Positions 55,723-64,000 of a stretch of 64,000 nucleotides of DNA are shown piece by piece (position 1 is the first letter of the stretch; every line of letters begins with the position of its first letter). The stretch is taken from the NCBI GenBank assembly GCA_004794785.1, contig SJOL01005688.1:193269-257268 (forward strand), given 5' to 3'. The notes under the pieces were generated by a model, which saw only the letters and a program-made list of their open reading frames with translations, was not told the origin of the DNA and did not search any database. The translations under genes were made by a program, and so were the position numbers. The stretch is from Opisthorchis felineus. Taxonomy: Eukaryota > Platyhelminthes > Trematoda > Opisthorchiida > Opisthorchiidae.

Positions 55723-55937
55723 CTGAAAAAGGAAAAAAAGTGTGATAGTGCATAAAATTGGGTTCAAGTTTGTGACGCGAACTCTACGGCCCCCAAGTTA
55801 ATCAAACAATACTTCCTACGTAAACAAAAAACCCCAAAAAGGGCAACAGACAACAATAGTTAAGTGAAAACTTTGTAATACAACTGCTGCCAAGGGAAGC
55901 AACTGCTAGACAAACATATCCATATCATTTTCTTGTT

Positions 55938-56135
55938 AACAGTCCTCTTCTTGTCCTGGCGCTGTTATTCCAGTGAGTCCAGACCAAATGGAGGGAAGCA
56001 ATGGACTAAAGTTTCGCTCTTATTAGAGCTCATCATCAGTGCATATCCTTGGCCGTGTCGGGATTTCAACTCCGGACGCGAAACGGATCTGTTTCAATTA
56101 CTCCACCAGCACACATTTGGACGCACTGAAACGTG
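55938..56135 (-). repeat. SINE-2 copy, near full length
   Basis: CTTCTTGTCCTGGCGCTGTT, AGTTTCGCTCTTATTAGAGC, CGGGATTTCAACTCCGGAC, CTCCACCAGCACACATTTGG. The tRNA-like strand is minus. It lies in an intron of the coiled-coil gene. Confidence 0.6.
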
Positions 56136-56139
56136 GTAA

Positions 56140-57280
56140 GTGCACTGTTACTAAACGATTGCTCGACCAAATTATGTAATCATGCAGTAGACCAGCATCT
56201 CTTAGTTATTACGTATGACTGTTGGTCGAACCAACTGTCGACGTATTCATACTGCTGAACTGCTGGTGCATGATTGAACTTTTTCGTCTAGGTAGTCATC
56301 AAGCTTCCTGGAAGAACTGATATCCAGCAGGTCAAGGCCGGGGAATTTTTTTTGGACGTCATAGTGGGATTGAAATTGGATCCCGATAACATCGACCACA
56401 TTAGGCCTTTCGTCCTGTTGAAGGCTGCTGAGTTAAGCGAAGAGAGATCCGTCATATGACTGTTTGCTTAGCAGCTTTAGGCTGTTACCCTTAGGATCAC
56501 GCACTTGCTAACCGGTTTGCAAACTTGCCAACCCGAAGTGGTTCTTGATGAAGCGAGCTGATAACTTATTTGAGTAGTGGTTGGAACGTTTTAACTAGAA
56601 TCCTCGAATCAAGTCACTCCTGCTTAAGAGTAGCCCAATGCATCTCGTGGGGGGGGGGTTTCAGCACGCAAGGTCGAAGGGAAAATAAACGGGGTAAGTT
56701 CTCACCAAATAGAAGAAGCGCCTCAGATTAAATGCAGTAACCCAGAAGGTATGAAGGACTCATTAAGCATAGTCTGGATTAACAGGATATCGGGTCTTTT
56801 GGGAAACCACAGAATTCCGGTTCGTGGTAGCTCTTGTAGGTGAAAGTTAGGCACAACATGAAGAAAGTACGAAAAAGGGGGCTTTTGACAATCTCAGGAA
56901 ATTCACTGGACGAAGTTTTGACAAAATGTGCTTGCTAAGCCAACTGACACACGTCTTGACGTTTTTCTGAACTTAAAGATTTTTCAGAGTAACAATCTTT
57001 TTCAAAAACATCAGGAAATAAGGTGTAGGGGCAGAAAACGCAGTGGAACAAGCTACACTTAAGGATGATTTTACGGATAATGTTTGGTGAAACAGATAGT
57101 ACAGCCAATGAAATAGCAATAAAAAAAGTCGTCGGCTTCTGTTGAAAGCATTTTAATAGGATGAACCAACTAAGGCTATCGTATAAGAAGACTCTGATTT
57201 ATTCCAAATCAGCAGGTCTTAGAAGACATGATTTTGAAGTCACCTGCATCTTAAGCTGGGAAAAATGACGTCTAAGTATT
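56140..57280. other. Intronic stretch, nothing recognised
   Basis: No open segment with good splice borders and no shared repeat was found. A G-run lies at about 56649. Confidence 0.35.
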
Positions 57281-57289
57281 TTGAAACTG

Positions 57290-57690
57290 TAAAGAAGGGC
57301 GAAATCGGTGGTGGGCTGTCGAAGAACTTTCAGCAACCTTATGAGTAGTGTGTTGTGTCTATAAAATGTATTACGATATCTCGAATATCGTCCAGCTGTT
57401 ACACCCTTTCGGTGCCTAGCTGCCGTGCCACCAAAAGTATGCACGAGGGCTGGGATACTTCCGGGTTGCCCAAGCCTAGACAGGGGAAGTCGAGAGGCAG
57501 AGGTCGGGTTCGAACCAGAGACCTTCCGGTCAGTAAATTTGCGCTCTAACCACTGAGCCATCTCGCTCCGAATCTCGAATATCATACCAACTGAAACATC
57601 AGGCGACTTGGTACAGCACACTCAGTCGGAGAACACCATAAACGAGAGATTCGGTTGAATTCCAGGTGAGTCTGTAGTGAAAACCAGAGG
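57290..57690 (+). repeat. FB1 copy interrupted by SINE-1
   Basis: FB1 runs GTAAAGAAGGGCGAAATCGG, CAGCAACCTTATGAGTAGTG, ACGATATCTCGAATATC, then the SINE, then TCTCGAATATCATACCAACT, CCATAAACGAGAGATTCGG and TTCCAGGTGAGTCTG. Confidence 0.75.
57390..57571 (-). mobile_element. SINE-1 copy nested in FB1, exact 12-bp target duplication
   Basis: ATCTCGAATATC at 57378-57389 and again at 57572-57583 flank the element. The minus strand carries A box TGGCTCAGTGG and B box GGTTCGAACCC. The 140-codon minus frame across it (57199-57621) is a composite of SINE and FB1. Confidence 0.9.
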
Positions 57691-58103
57691 GAACTTCGAA
57701 AGCCACAACCAATCATAGTAGAAAGCACCAAAAGCGGATGGGTAGTGAATACGGAAGAATACAACGAACAAGGAAGAAGAGCTGCCGGTAAACTGAGGGT
57801 TTCACTTGGATTATCCACACACACAAGATATAAACTTCTGTACATTTTCAGGCTTTGTGTTTACTTTTATTGTTATTGAAAACATCCTCGCTTAGGCGTA
57901 TTACACGGGGATCTGTCCATGTCGGTCCTCTGTATGTTAGACATCAACAACCAACAACGACGCAGTTCCTGAAGATCATTCCAATTATTGCCTTCATTAC
58001 TGCTACCCAGCAAGGTTTCGATGTGCACCAGTCCGGCAGGTCAATTCCTAACTCATGAGCTGCTCAATTCCAAATGTGGCCGATTTTCTCTATCTGTCTG
58101 CAG

Positions 58104-58275
58104 TTGTCTAAGCAACGGGGGAAAAATCCATCAGGTTCAGTGCCATGTTGTCAGCGAGGCAGTATCGGTTGTAATGGAAGTTAAAACAGCCGGTCAGGTG
58201 CTCACAGTGTGCTGTGAAAGTTCAAAAGGCCGTCGAAGAAACTGTTGTGTTTGGATAGCTGATTTTATCGAATGA
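58104..58275 (+). CDS. Possible terminal exon, plus strand
   Basis: A very good acceptor (GATTTTCTCTATCTGTCTGCAG) precedes a segment open to TGA at 58275: CLSNGGKIHQVQCHVVSEAV, SVVMEVKTAGQVLTVCCESS, ending RRRNCCVWIADFIE. It lies within an intron of the minus-strand coiled-coil gene, so would be a nested gene, or is chance. No family recognised. Confidence 0.28.
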
Positions 58276-58376
58276 GAACTACTTAAAACGCAGCTCCCAA
58301 GAAATTGTTCCTGTGATCTCTCGATGGTTCAGCGGTATGGTTTCGGGTTGATCTCAGAAAAAGGAGTCCGGATACA

Positions 58377-58682
58377 ATGATGCAAAGAGTTAACTGGGGC
58401 GTAGTTGTGTGTAATGAATATAGTAGTGTTGTTCACACACAGCAAGTTAGGTTTGGACTTCAAGCTTTGCATGAAAATGTTCAAGTAGCAGCTATTCAAA
58501 CTGCAGATTATTCGCCTAAACGTAATCAACACTACTACACCCACCTGATGAATCCAGTGAAGACAAAGTGTCCCGTGTGGCTGAACTTACGTGACTCTGA
58601 TTACACCTCTACTATGTTCATGCTACTCTATTTGAGTGGTCCTCATTTTCCCACCTTTCCTTCGTTTAGCCAAGCTCGGTGA
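58377..58682 (+). other. 101-codon open frame, uncertain
   Basis: The frame starts MMQRVNWGVVVCNEYSSVVH and includes FGLQALHENVQVAAIQTADY and NQHYYTHLMNPVKTKCPVWL. The sequence is protein-like but matches nothing I recognise, and a 71-codon minus frame overlaps. It could be a nested gene or a retrocopy. Confidence 0.25.
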
Positions 58683-59002
58683 CAGACAAACTCAGGAGGA
58701 ACCTATTCGAAAGTCTGCCTCAAGTACAAAAAATATGTTCTATAGTTTTTGGAATCTAATGTGATGTAGTAACTGATCTTCAGACGTATCTTTAATGGTG
58801 AATTGCAAAGACATTTGGGCCTGGATAAGGACACAGGGCTGGAGAAGCATTGCACGTGCCCTAAGTCCGGTCGGACAAACAGCACAGTTGTCTTGTTTGC
58901 TAACTTGTTTGGAGTGACGGCCATCTGTTGGTCAGTATAATGCTGAATCCCACAAATTCTTATGAGGTAAATAAAAGTGCGAATTACGATAAATATTCTC
59001 AC

Positions 59003-59104
59003 CTGTTGATTTGGGATCGGGTGGTTCTGAATGCTGTTTAATCCGGTGGCTGCTTTTTCAGCTAAATTTCGTAGTGCTCTTATTGTTGTGAAGAACAGGA
59101 TGCA
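59003..59104 (-). CDS. Exon of the coiled-coil gene
   Basis: The minus strand reads TGGTTGCTTTTTTCCAG, 102 bp, then CAACAG|GTGAGA, both very good sites. It encodes 34 residues in phase 0/0: CILFFTTIRALRNLAEKAAT, GLNSIQNHPIPNQQ. It enters in the phase left by 59720-59890 and leaves in the phase of 55687-55722. The intron upstream (615 bp) contains a SINE-1 fragment. Confidence 0.55.
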
Positions 59105-59386
59105 CTGGAAAAAAGCAACCAATGAAAGAGGAACTGGACTAAGTTAATGCATGGATAATCGATACATTCTCCCTCACCATCAAGCGGCAGTGAACAATGT
59201 TCTGAACGCCGTTCGAGTCAACCTATATGGGGGCACAGATTCGATCAGAAAACGTTGGAAATTGCACATTTTCTTTAGTGGAAAATGCCCACAATGTCCT
59301 TGAGCCTCGCATCAAATGAAGTGGGAGATATGCTTCTAAAGTATTTCGTCTGCTCACCATTTCTTCATGGTAGTTTTAACACGTTC

Positions 59387-59492
59387 AGCTGTAGCACCCT
59401 TTCAGTGCCTAGCTGCCATGCCACCAGAAGGAAGCACGAGGGCTGGGATACTGCCAGGTTGCCCAAGCCTAGACAGGGGAAGTCGAGAGGTA
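59387..59492 (-). mobile_element. SINE-1 copy truncated before the tRNA head
   Basis: TTCAGTGCCTAGCTGCCATG, GAGGGCTGGGATACTGCCAG and GCCTAGACAGGGGAAGTCG are present, but the A and B boxes are missing, as in 5'-truncated retroposition. It lies in an intron of the coiled-coil gene. Confidence 0.8.
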
Positions 59493-59719
59493 CAAGATAC
59501 CAATGGTATGTAACACAAGGCAACATCATAAAAACGGGCCAGATTTTCTCCGATCATAAGGTGATCTTGGGTTCAAGTGTTTGTCCCAACATTTCCTCAC
59601 CCAGCTGCGCTCTGTAGGCTATGGCTGTGGCCGAATTGCGTACCTAACCAACTAACTAGCTCATTGTCCAACCAAAACTGCAACACTCGGAACACGTTCA
59701 GCCAGTTTCCCTGACTTAC

Positions 59720-59890
59720 CTCTTCTATCGTCCGTTCTCTGTCCCTTTCATACAGCTCCAAGGATTTTTGCAAATTCTCCTGTTCTTTCTGCCACTGATG
59801 GGCCACCTGTTTGAGCTCACTTCCTCTGGCTAACAGTTCCACACTAGCAGAGCTCTGGGCTTGGAGCAGTTCACGAGCTTCTCTTTCGGC
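59720..59890 (-). CDS. Exon of an unrecognised coiled-coil protein
   Basis: 171 bp on the minus strand between CTCTTTGCATTTCTAG and GAAGAG|GTAAGT, both strong. It has 57 codons, phase 0/0. The peptide (AEREARELLQAQSSASVELL, ARGSELKQVAHQWQKEQENL, QKSLELYERDRERTIEE) is rich in E, Q, L, K and R with heptad-like hydrophobic spacing, and contains no Pro or Gly except one. This is the clearest coding exon in the window. Neighbouring exons 62348-62457 and 59003-59104 agree in phase. The whole protein probably acts as a coiled-coil scaffold or tether, but which one cannot be said. Confidence 0.7.
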
Positions 59891-60184
59891 CTAGAAATGC
59901 AAAGAGAATGAAACGGGCTGAAAGTACTTTCTCTTTGTTGACGAGGCACTTCGTGAATATCGTCCTCGAGGGGTTTTTTCTTTAGATGTTTAGGCATAAC
60001 CAAAGTTGGTCACACTGGGACATCATTTGGTAGAATACCAATCGGTTAGAAAAAAAAACATGGAGCATAAGACATCTAAAGATAAATATTTATTGATTAC
60101 AGAGCAGGATAGGCGGAAAGTTTTTGCTTTTCCCGTGACTTGTAGGCTGTCAAAAAGTAATACCTAGACTGGGATTTTCTCTGA

Positions 60185-60265
60185 TGGTTGATCAGGTTCA
60201 CCGAGCTTAGCAATTAACTTGCAAACGTTCCGTTACCAGTCAAGGTGACATCAGTGAGCGGGTGG
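60185..60265 (+). repeat. Degenerate half copy of FB2
   Basis: TTGATCAGGTTCACCGAGCT, TAGCAATTAACTTGCAAACG and AAGGTGACATCAGTG match the left arm of 29454-29879 in order; no opposed arm was found. Confidence 0.55.
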
Positions 60266-60269
60266 GTGG

Positions 60270-62340
60270 GTTGTTTTTCCTTAGCTGATTAACTAAGATC
60301 GGCCGATATCGCTTGCCGTGGCTGGCGAACTGAAACCAACTTTATCAGAATCCCTTTGGCCCGTTCCGAATTGTGTTGTGTCCTTGTCTTCATTCCTTGC
60401 ATCCGACCGATGCGTTGAGTAGCTTCCGTCTGAAGACTTTTTGTTCTTGTTCTGACTGGTCGGTTTCCGATTTCCGTTGCATCATAGTCTGCCTTCCGTT
60501 CATTCTGTCGTTTCCTACGGCGGCTTCCATTTGTGGTAGCTCATGTTCTCTGATTTGATTGATCCATTCTGAAGTTTTTCTGGGTTGCGGTCTGATTTTC
60601 TCGAATTTGTTTGGTTAGTTAAGCTTTTCTGTTTGCTATAGTATGCTGGGAGTTTCCTGCTTTTGGCTGGTTGTTCAGATGCATTTTTTGTTTGATCTGT
60701 TCTTTGATTTATTGGTTGAATATGTTTTTAAGTAAGCTTGGTTGTTCTTTTGGCGCTGAATCCGTCTACTACCCCTGTGCGTATCTCCGCTGGTTTCTTG
60801 TACCTTTTCAAGCCCTATGGTCATGGAGTGCTTTTTTTCTTGGTGGTTGGTATATCGGGTCAATTTCAATACGATCATTGATGGCTGTTTCGCTCAAGTA
60901 TCATGCTTCCATAAATTTACGTTCTTTCTTTGTTCATGCTTGGGCTAGAATTTGAACGTTGTTCTAGTCAAATTCGTGCCTGTTCCGATCTTCGTGCACG
61001 GAGACGAGTGAAAACTGGCCGTGTCTCTTGACAGAGGGTTGGCCGAGTTTTTCTACATGCCAGAAACGAATTTCAAAGCCTGCTTGGTACCGGGTAGATC
61101 TTTCCTCATACATGCCCGTCCTTCTGGGGGTGCCAGATCAGCGCATTTGCCTTCCTAAGTTGCGATAGTTCTCACTCCTCATCCCATTTTGGACCTGTGT
61201 TTTACTCAGAGAAATTCCTTAGATTTGCTCTACGGATGTCTATGTATCTTTGAGGTGGACAACTCTTACGTAATCCCTCTAAATGAAGAACATAACGAAT
61301 GCTCTTTTGTAGAATGAAAGCAAACTAACTGAGGGGACACCAACAGCGTCAGCATGTAAACTGAACCGAGTTCATATCATTCAACTTATCGCGTCGTAAA
61401 ATTTGGCCTGTCTGAAGCGATGGTTGACTCCACATTCACACGTGAATACCAGTCGGGGTTAGGGGCCGGTAAAATGGGCTGATGTGCGAGTGCATCTGTG
61501 GAACAACAAACAGGCATCTACAAATGTTTTCTAGACAATTTATCCTTTTCAAGTAGAAAGCTTTGATCCAGTGATTAAATCTCGTGTTATCCTTGTTCTT
61601 ATGCTCATTTATGAATGTCGCTCTGCTCTTTGATCAGTGGCAGATGCGCTTCAGGGAGCACAATTTGTTGTCGTTTGGGTAATTTAGGGGTCCTATGTCG
61701 ACCCCCTATGATCTGACCAAACGTTTTTCTTGCCAGAACTGGTTTGGGGGAAGGCAGAGCTGTGTCCACTCGTCGTTCATCATCAACTACTTGTAAGCAG
61801 AAAGCTGCAAAATGTTGCTGTAACGCAAGGGAATAAGTAACACCCGGGACAGTGTAATCATTAATACAGTGATTCCGGTTCTAGTTTGCTTATGTCGTAG
61901 CCAAGGTATCAAACTTGTGTTTCTCTTAAACGTACGACGGTGATCACTCATGCTTATTTATGAGGATAAGCCTGTTTTCCCAGCGGAAGCCATGGGGAAG
62001 GATGTTCCTCTGAGGAATGATATCCCAGTGATCTGTCCTTATTCAGTCTGCTGCTGTCTACGACACCTCTATCACCAATGAAGCGAACATCAATTTCCCT
62101 TACGGTCCGAGGTCATCTAGCTCATCACTGCTTGACGACGGGTCGGCTGGAGTTACATGGTCAGTGGTTTGCCTCATACGTTGAGTAATTTGGCTACAGG
62201 ATTTTCGTGACCATTTGGGCAATCAAAAGCACAGAAAATGGAATCAGTTGTTGCATTTGTCAAGATATTACTTCGATTTGTCAAAACCGTTTCACAACTC
62301 CATTGACAATCGGTGTCTACTTCAGGAAAAACAGCTTGGT
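60270..62340. other. Intronic/intergenic stretch, nothing recognised
   Basis: A T-rich 94-codon plus frame (60671-60955) is hydrophobic by composition only. No splice-bounded segment or shared repeat was recognised. Confidence 0.35.
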
Positions 62341-62347
62341 GACTTAC

Positions 62348-62457
62348 AGCTTCTTGTTGCTCGTACAACTGTCTAAGCGACGCCTCTTGCATATTCTGGA
62401 GAATTCCTATTCTGTAGAGCAGACCATCTGCGGGAGGCACATTGGTCCGGATGTAAC
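62348..62457 (-). CDS. Upstream exon of the coiled-coil gene
   Basis: The minus strand has acceptor CGCACTC CCAACTTCGCAG and donor GAAGCT|GTAAGT. The exon (110 bp) enters in phase 1 and leaves in phase 0, matching 59720-59890. The peptide includes YIRTNVPPADGLLYRIGILQ then NMQEASLRQLYEQQEA; its second half runs smoothly into the coiled coil of the next exon. The frame is open further upstream to an ATG at 62686 through a hydrophobic stretch, so a single larger first exon is the alternative. Confidence 0.5.
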
Positions 62458-62461
62458 CTGC

Positions 62462-62686
62462 GAAGTTGGGAGTGCGTGAGGGAAACTGTTGTATATCATG
62501 GTAACAAGTGTATCGCTTCACCGGTACATTTCTTACAGGCATCTTGCAAGTAATAAACATAACCGATAAAAATATTCCACAGATGCGTCTCAGTACAGTT
62601 GTTCGCTGCCTAGTGATAAATCTATCCGGGTTTAACAACATACGATGGGAAAACTCTTTAGGGACGTGTATTAACGGATTTGGCAT
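62462..62686 (-). other. Open 5' extension with ATG and hydrophobic stretch
   Basis: In the same frame as the exon at 62348-62457, a 75-codon extension starts MPNPLIHVPKEFSHRMLLN and has a hydrophobic run ICGIFLSVMFI. It may be true N-terminal coding sequence or intron. Donor-like GTAAGA at 62530 argues for further splicing. Confidence 0.25.
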
Positions 62687-62883
62687 TCTTTCAATTCAAA
62701 GCCGTTGTTTGAAAACGGATACAAATACGAAGTATCTTTCTGTGTACTGGTGAGATGTAAGCCATAATAATTTACACTGTTTCAAGGGAGTTAGGAACGC
62801 TTTTTCTGAAATGGCGTTGCATCACGAAGAGTATGGTGTGATTGATGAAGTAGACCCTTTTTGCAAACTACTTTGATGTTCAC

Positions 62884-63105
62884 GACAGACTCAACTGAAT
62901 CTCCCATTTATCATATTCTTCCGCTGAATCTGCTGAGTCTCTGATTAACGCTAATATAATTTGTGAGTAATTGTATTTCGTCCATTTGTGTAAAATCTAG
63001 TGTTGATGGAACCTCGGAGATAACGACTACCTGATGAAGAAAGGCGAAAGCGGTAGTGAGCTGTCGAAGAGATTTCGGCGACATTATGAGTAGTGTGGTG
63101 TACCG
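62884..63105. repeat. FB1 copy in opposed pieces
   Basis: 62884-62940 is reverse FB1 (CAACTGAATCTCCCATTTAT, CATATTCTTCCGCTGAA); 63008-63105 is forward (CTACCTGATGAAGAAAGGCG, TTCGGCGACATTATGAGTAG). Confidence 0.5.
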
Positions 63106-63359
63106 ACCAAAGTACGGTGTGATGTTATAAGGGAAAAAATACAAGTGCATGAGACGAATTGATGTGATTAGGGATGTACTGGATCTGTGTACCGCACGAT
63201 AATATCCACAGACCCGTTTAGCCAGGTGTTAGAATCACTCGCATTTTTGGTGAGTTTAGCAGTATTTTCATTTGACAGCTTATAAGGACAGACAATGAGT
63301 AAAGGAGCTGCGCCTGATTAGCTTTCATCATCATCATCGACAGTGTTCAACCCTGATGC

Positions 63360-63670
63360 TTCGCTGCCGTAGTGCAATTCATGGTTGTTTGTGGGCTGAG
63401 ATACTGCTGTCAGGGCGCCCACACCTAGACAGAAGGTCAATTAGGGTCCTCAACCAAAGCCATTGGCTCAAAAGCCTGACCGCAAGGGAGCGGTGATTGG
63501 CGGAAAATGCAAATACATTACCGTTTTTACGGAACAACTCATCACACATGCTCCAACCCCCAACCTGGAAGACCAGAAGACTGTGTTCGTCAGACGTGTA
63601 ACTATTGACCAACCTGGTATGAGAGACCGCAAGTGTCGCATGGACACGCCCAGCATGGCTCAATGGGTAG
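63360..63670 (-). repeat. Dispersed repeat F, copy 2
   Basis: Its reverse complement aligns with 31376-31600 (GACGAACACAGTCTTCTGGT, GCCAATGGCTTTGGTTGAGG, GGTGTGGGCGCCCTGACAG) but has an extra block of about 30 bp. No LINE coding sequence lies beside it here. Confidence 0.5.
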
Positions 63671-63834
63671 CGGAGGTACACAAACCGTCACATCACGGTG
63701 AGATCCAGTCTCTTTGTGACGGCCTTATTAGGTTTATGAGGATTTGGCATGCCACGTTAAGTGATTGTAGTTTTGCACGATGATCTTGACCAATCGTCTA
63801 AAGTTACCAAGACGCACGTGTTGGAGAACGTGTG

Positions 63835-64000
63835 GTCGGTTGGACGCGCCTGAATTGTCACATCTGAACAGACAAGCATATTCACGCTTGAGAGATTTGA
63901 CTGGTTTTTCAGATGCCTCGAATGACGACCCTGTAACTATCCTGGTTGTGTCGATCGATTGTCCCGCCTGTCAGGTGAGGTTATGTCCGCTGGAAGCCTG
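63835..64000 (-). repeat. SINE-2 3' extension, second copy
   Basis: TTGTCACATCTGAACAGACA, ATTCACGCTTGAGAGATTTG and GTCCCGCCTGTCAGGTGAGG align with 48925-49075. Runs off the window end. Confidence 0.5.

Noticed and set aside
57199..57621. 140-codon minus-strand protein
   Set aside because: Composite of a SINE-1 copy and FB1 sequence; the same peptide pattern appears at every SINE-1 copy.
58335..58380. tRNA-like sequence (GATGGTTCAGCGGTA)
   Set aside because: It resembles an A box, but no B box or cloverleaf follows at the right spacing.
60671..60955. Hydrophobic 94-residue membrane protein
   Set aside because: Hydrophobicity follows from T-rich composition; no splice sites or start context, and an opposite frame overlaps.
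1..64000. CRISPR arrays, prokaryotic operons, rRNA genes, phage modules, flatworm spliced-leader RNA
   Set aside because: No regularly spaced direct repeats, ribosome-binding-site gene series or rRNA-like blocks were seen on either strand, and no match to the remembered schistosome spliced-leader sequence.

Overview
This window looks like eukaryotic, intron-rich, repeat-dense DNA from a parasitic flatworm. The best guess is an opisthorchiid liver fluke (Clonorchis/Opisthorchis type). The reasons are a Ty3/gypsy relic resembling the Clonorchis element CsRn1, RTE-like LINE fragments of the type common in flukes, several tRNA-derived SINE families, no long intact ORF anywhere, and small candidate exons with AG/GT borders separated by introns from about 29 bp to several kb. 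A 189-N gap inside an (AT)n tract shows a draft assembly. The species call is inference from remembered family resemblance; no search was run.

Gene content was built by hand. I looked for short open segments bounded by a polypyrimidine-AG acceptor and a GTAAGT/GTGAGT-type donor, then asked whether the codon phases of successive segments agree. Phase agreement, not homology, is the main evidence, and chance hits are expected. Best supported are: (a) a minus-strand coiled-coil gene, exons at 62348-62457, 59720-59890, 59003-59104, 55687-55722 and 55558-55580; (b) a minus-strand gene for a secreted protein with a signal peptide, exons at 41308-41478, 40265-40440, 39196-39277, 38500-38570 and about 38273-38388; (c) a minus-strand gene at the left, with a tight three-exon cluster at 4413-4780 and further exons at 1554-1590 and 364-451; (d) two plus-strand exons at 54658-54917. 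Weaker plus- and minus-strand exons are listed separately. None of the products is recognised.

Most of the rest is mobile-element debris. From left to right: a CpG-rich stretch (5.0-5.8 kb), tRNA-derived SINEs, an internally palindromic repeat family called FB1 here (about 11 copies), a dead gypsy element (20.0-23.4 kb), an RTE-like LINE tail (24.8-25.3 kb), a 426-bp near-perfect foldback called FB2 here (29.45-29.88 kb), a heavily deleted RTE-like LINE (31.8-33.8 kb), a tandem 80-bp repeat joined to a hexanucleotide minisatellite (37.3-37.6 kb), four copies of an unnamed repeat (R4), a second LINE tail on the minus strand (49.9-50.8 kb) and a hairpin-bearing promoter-like segment (52.8-52.95 kb).

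The repeats interact. SINE-1 has inserted twice, independently, into FB1 copies, each time leaving a clear 12-13 bp target duplication. Several elements lie inside the introns of the predicted genes. I saw no operon-like organisation, CRISPR array, prokaryotic feature or convincing functional tRNA/rRNA gene, and no clearly new biological system. The strongest leads are the foldback elements, the micro-exon genes and the hairpin promoter.
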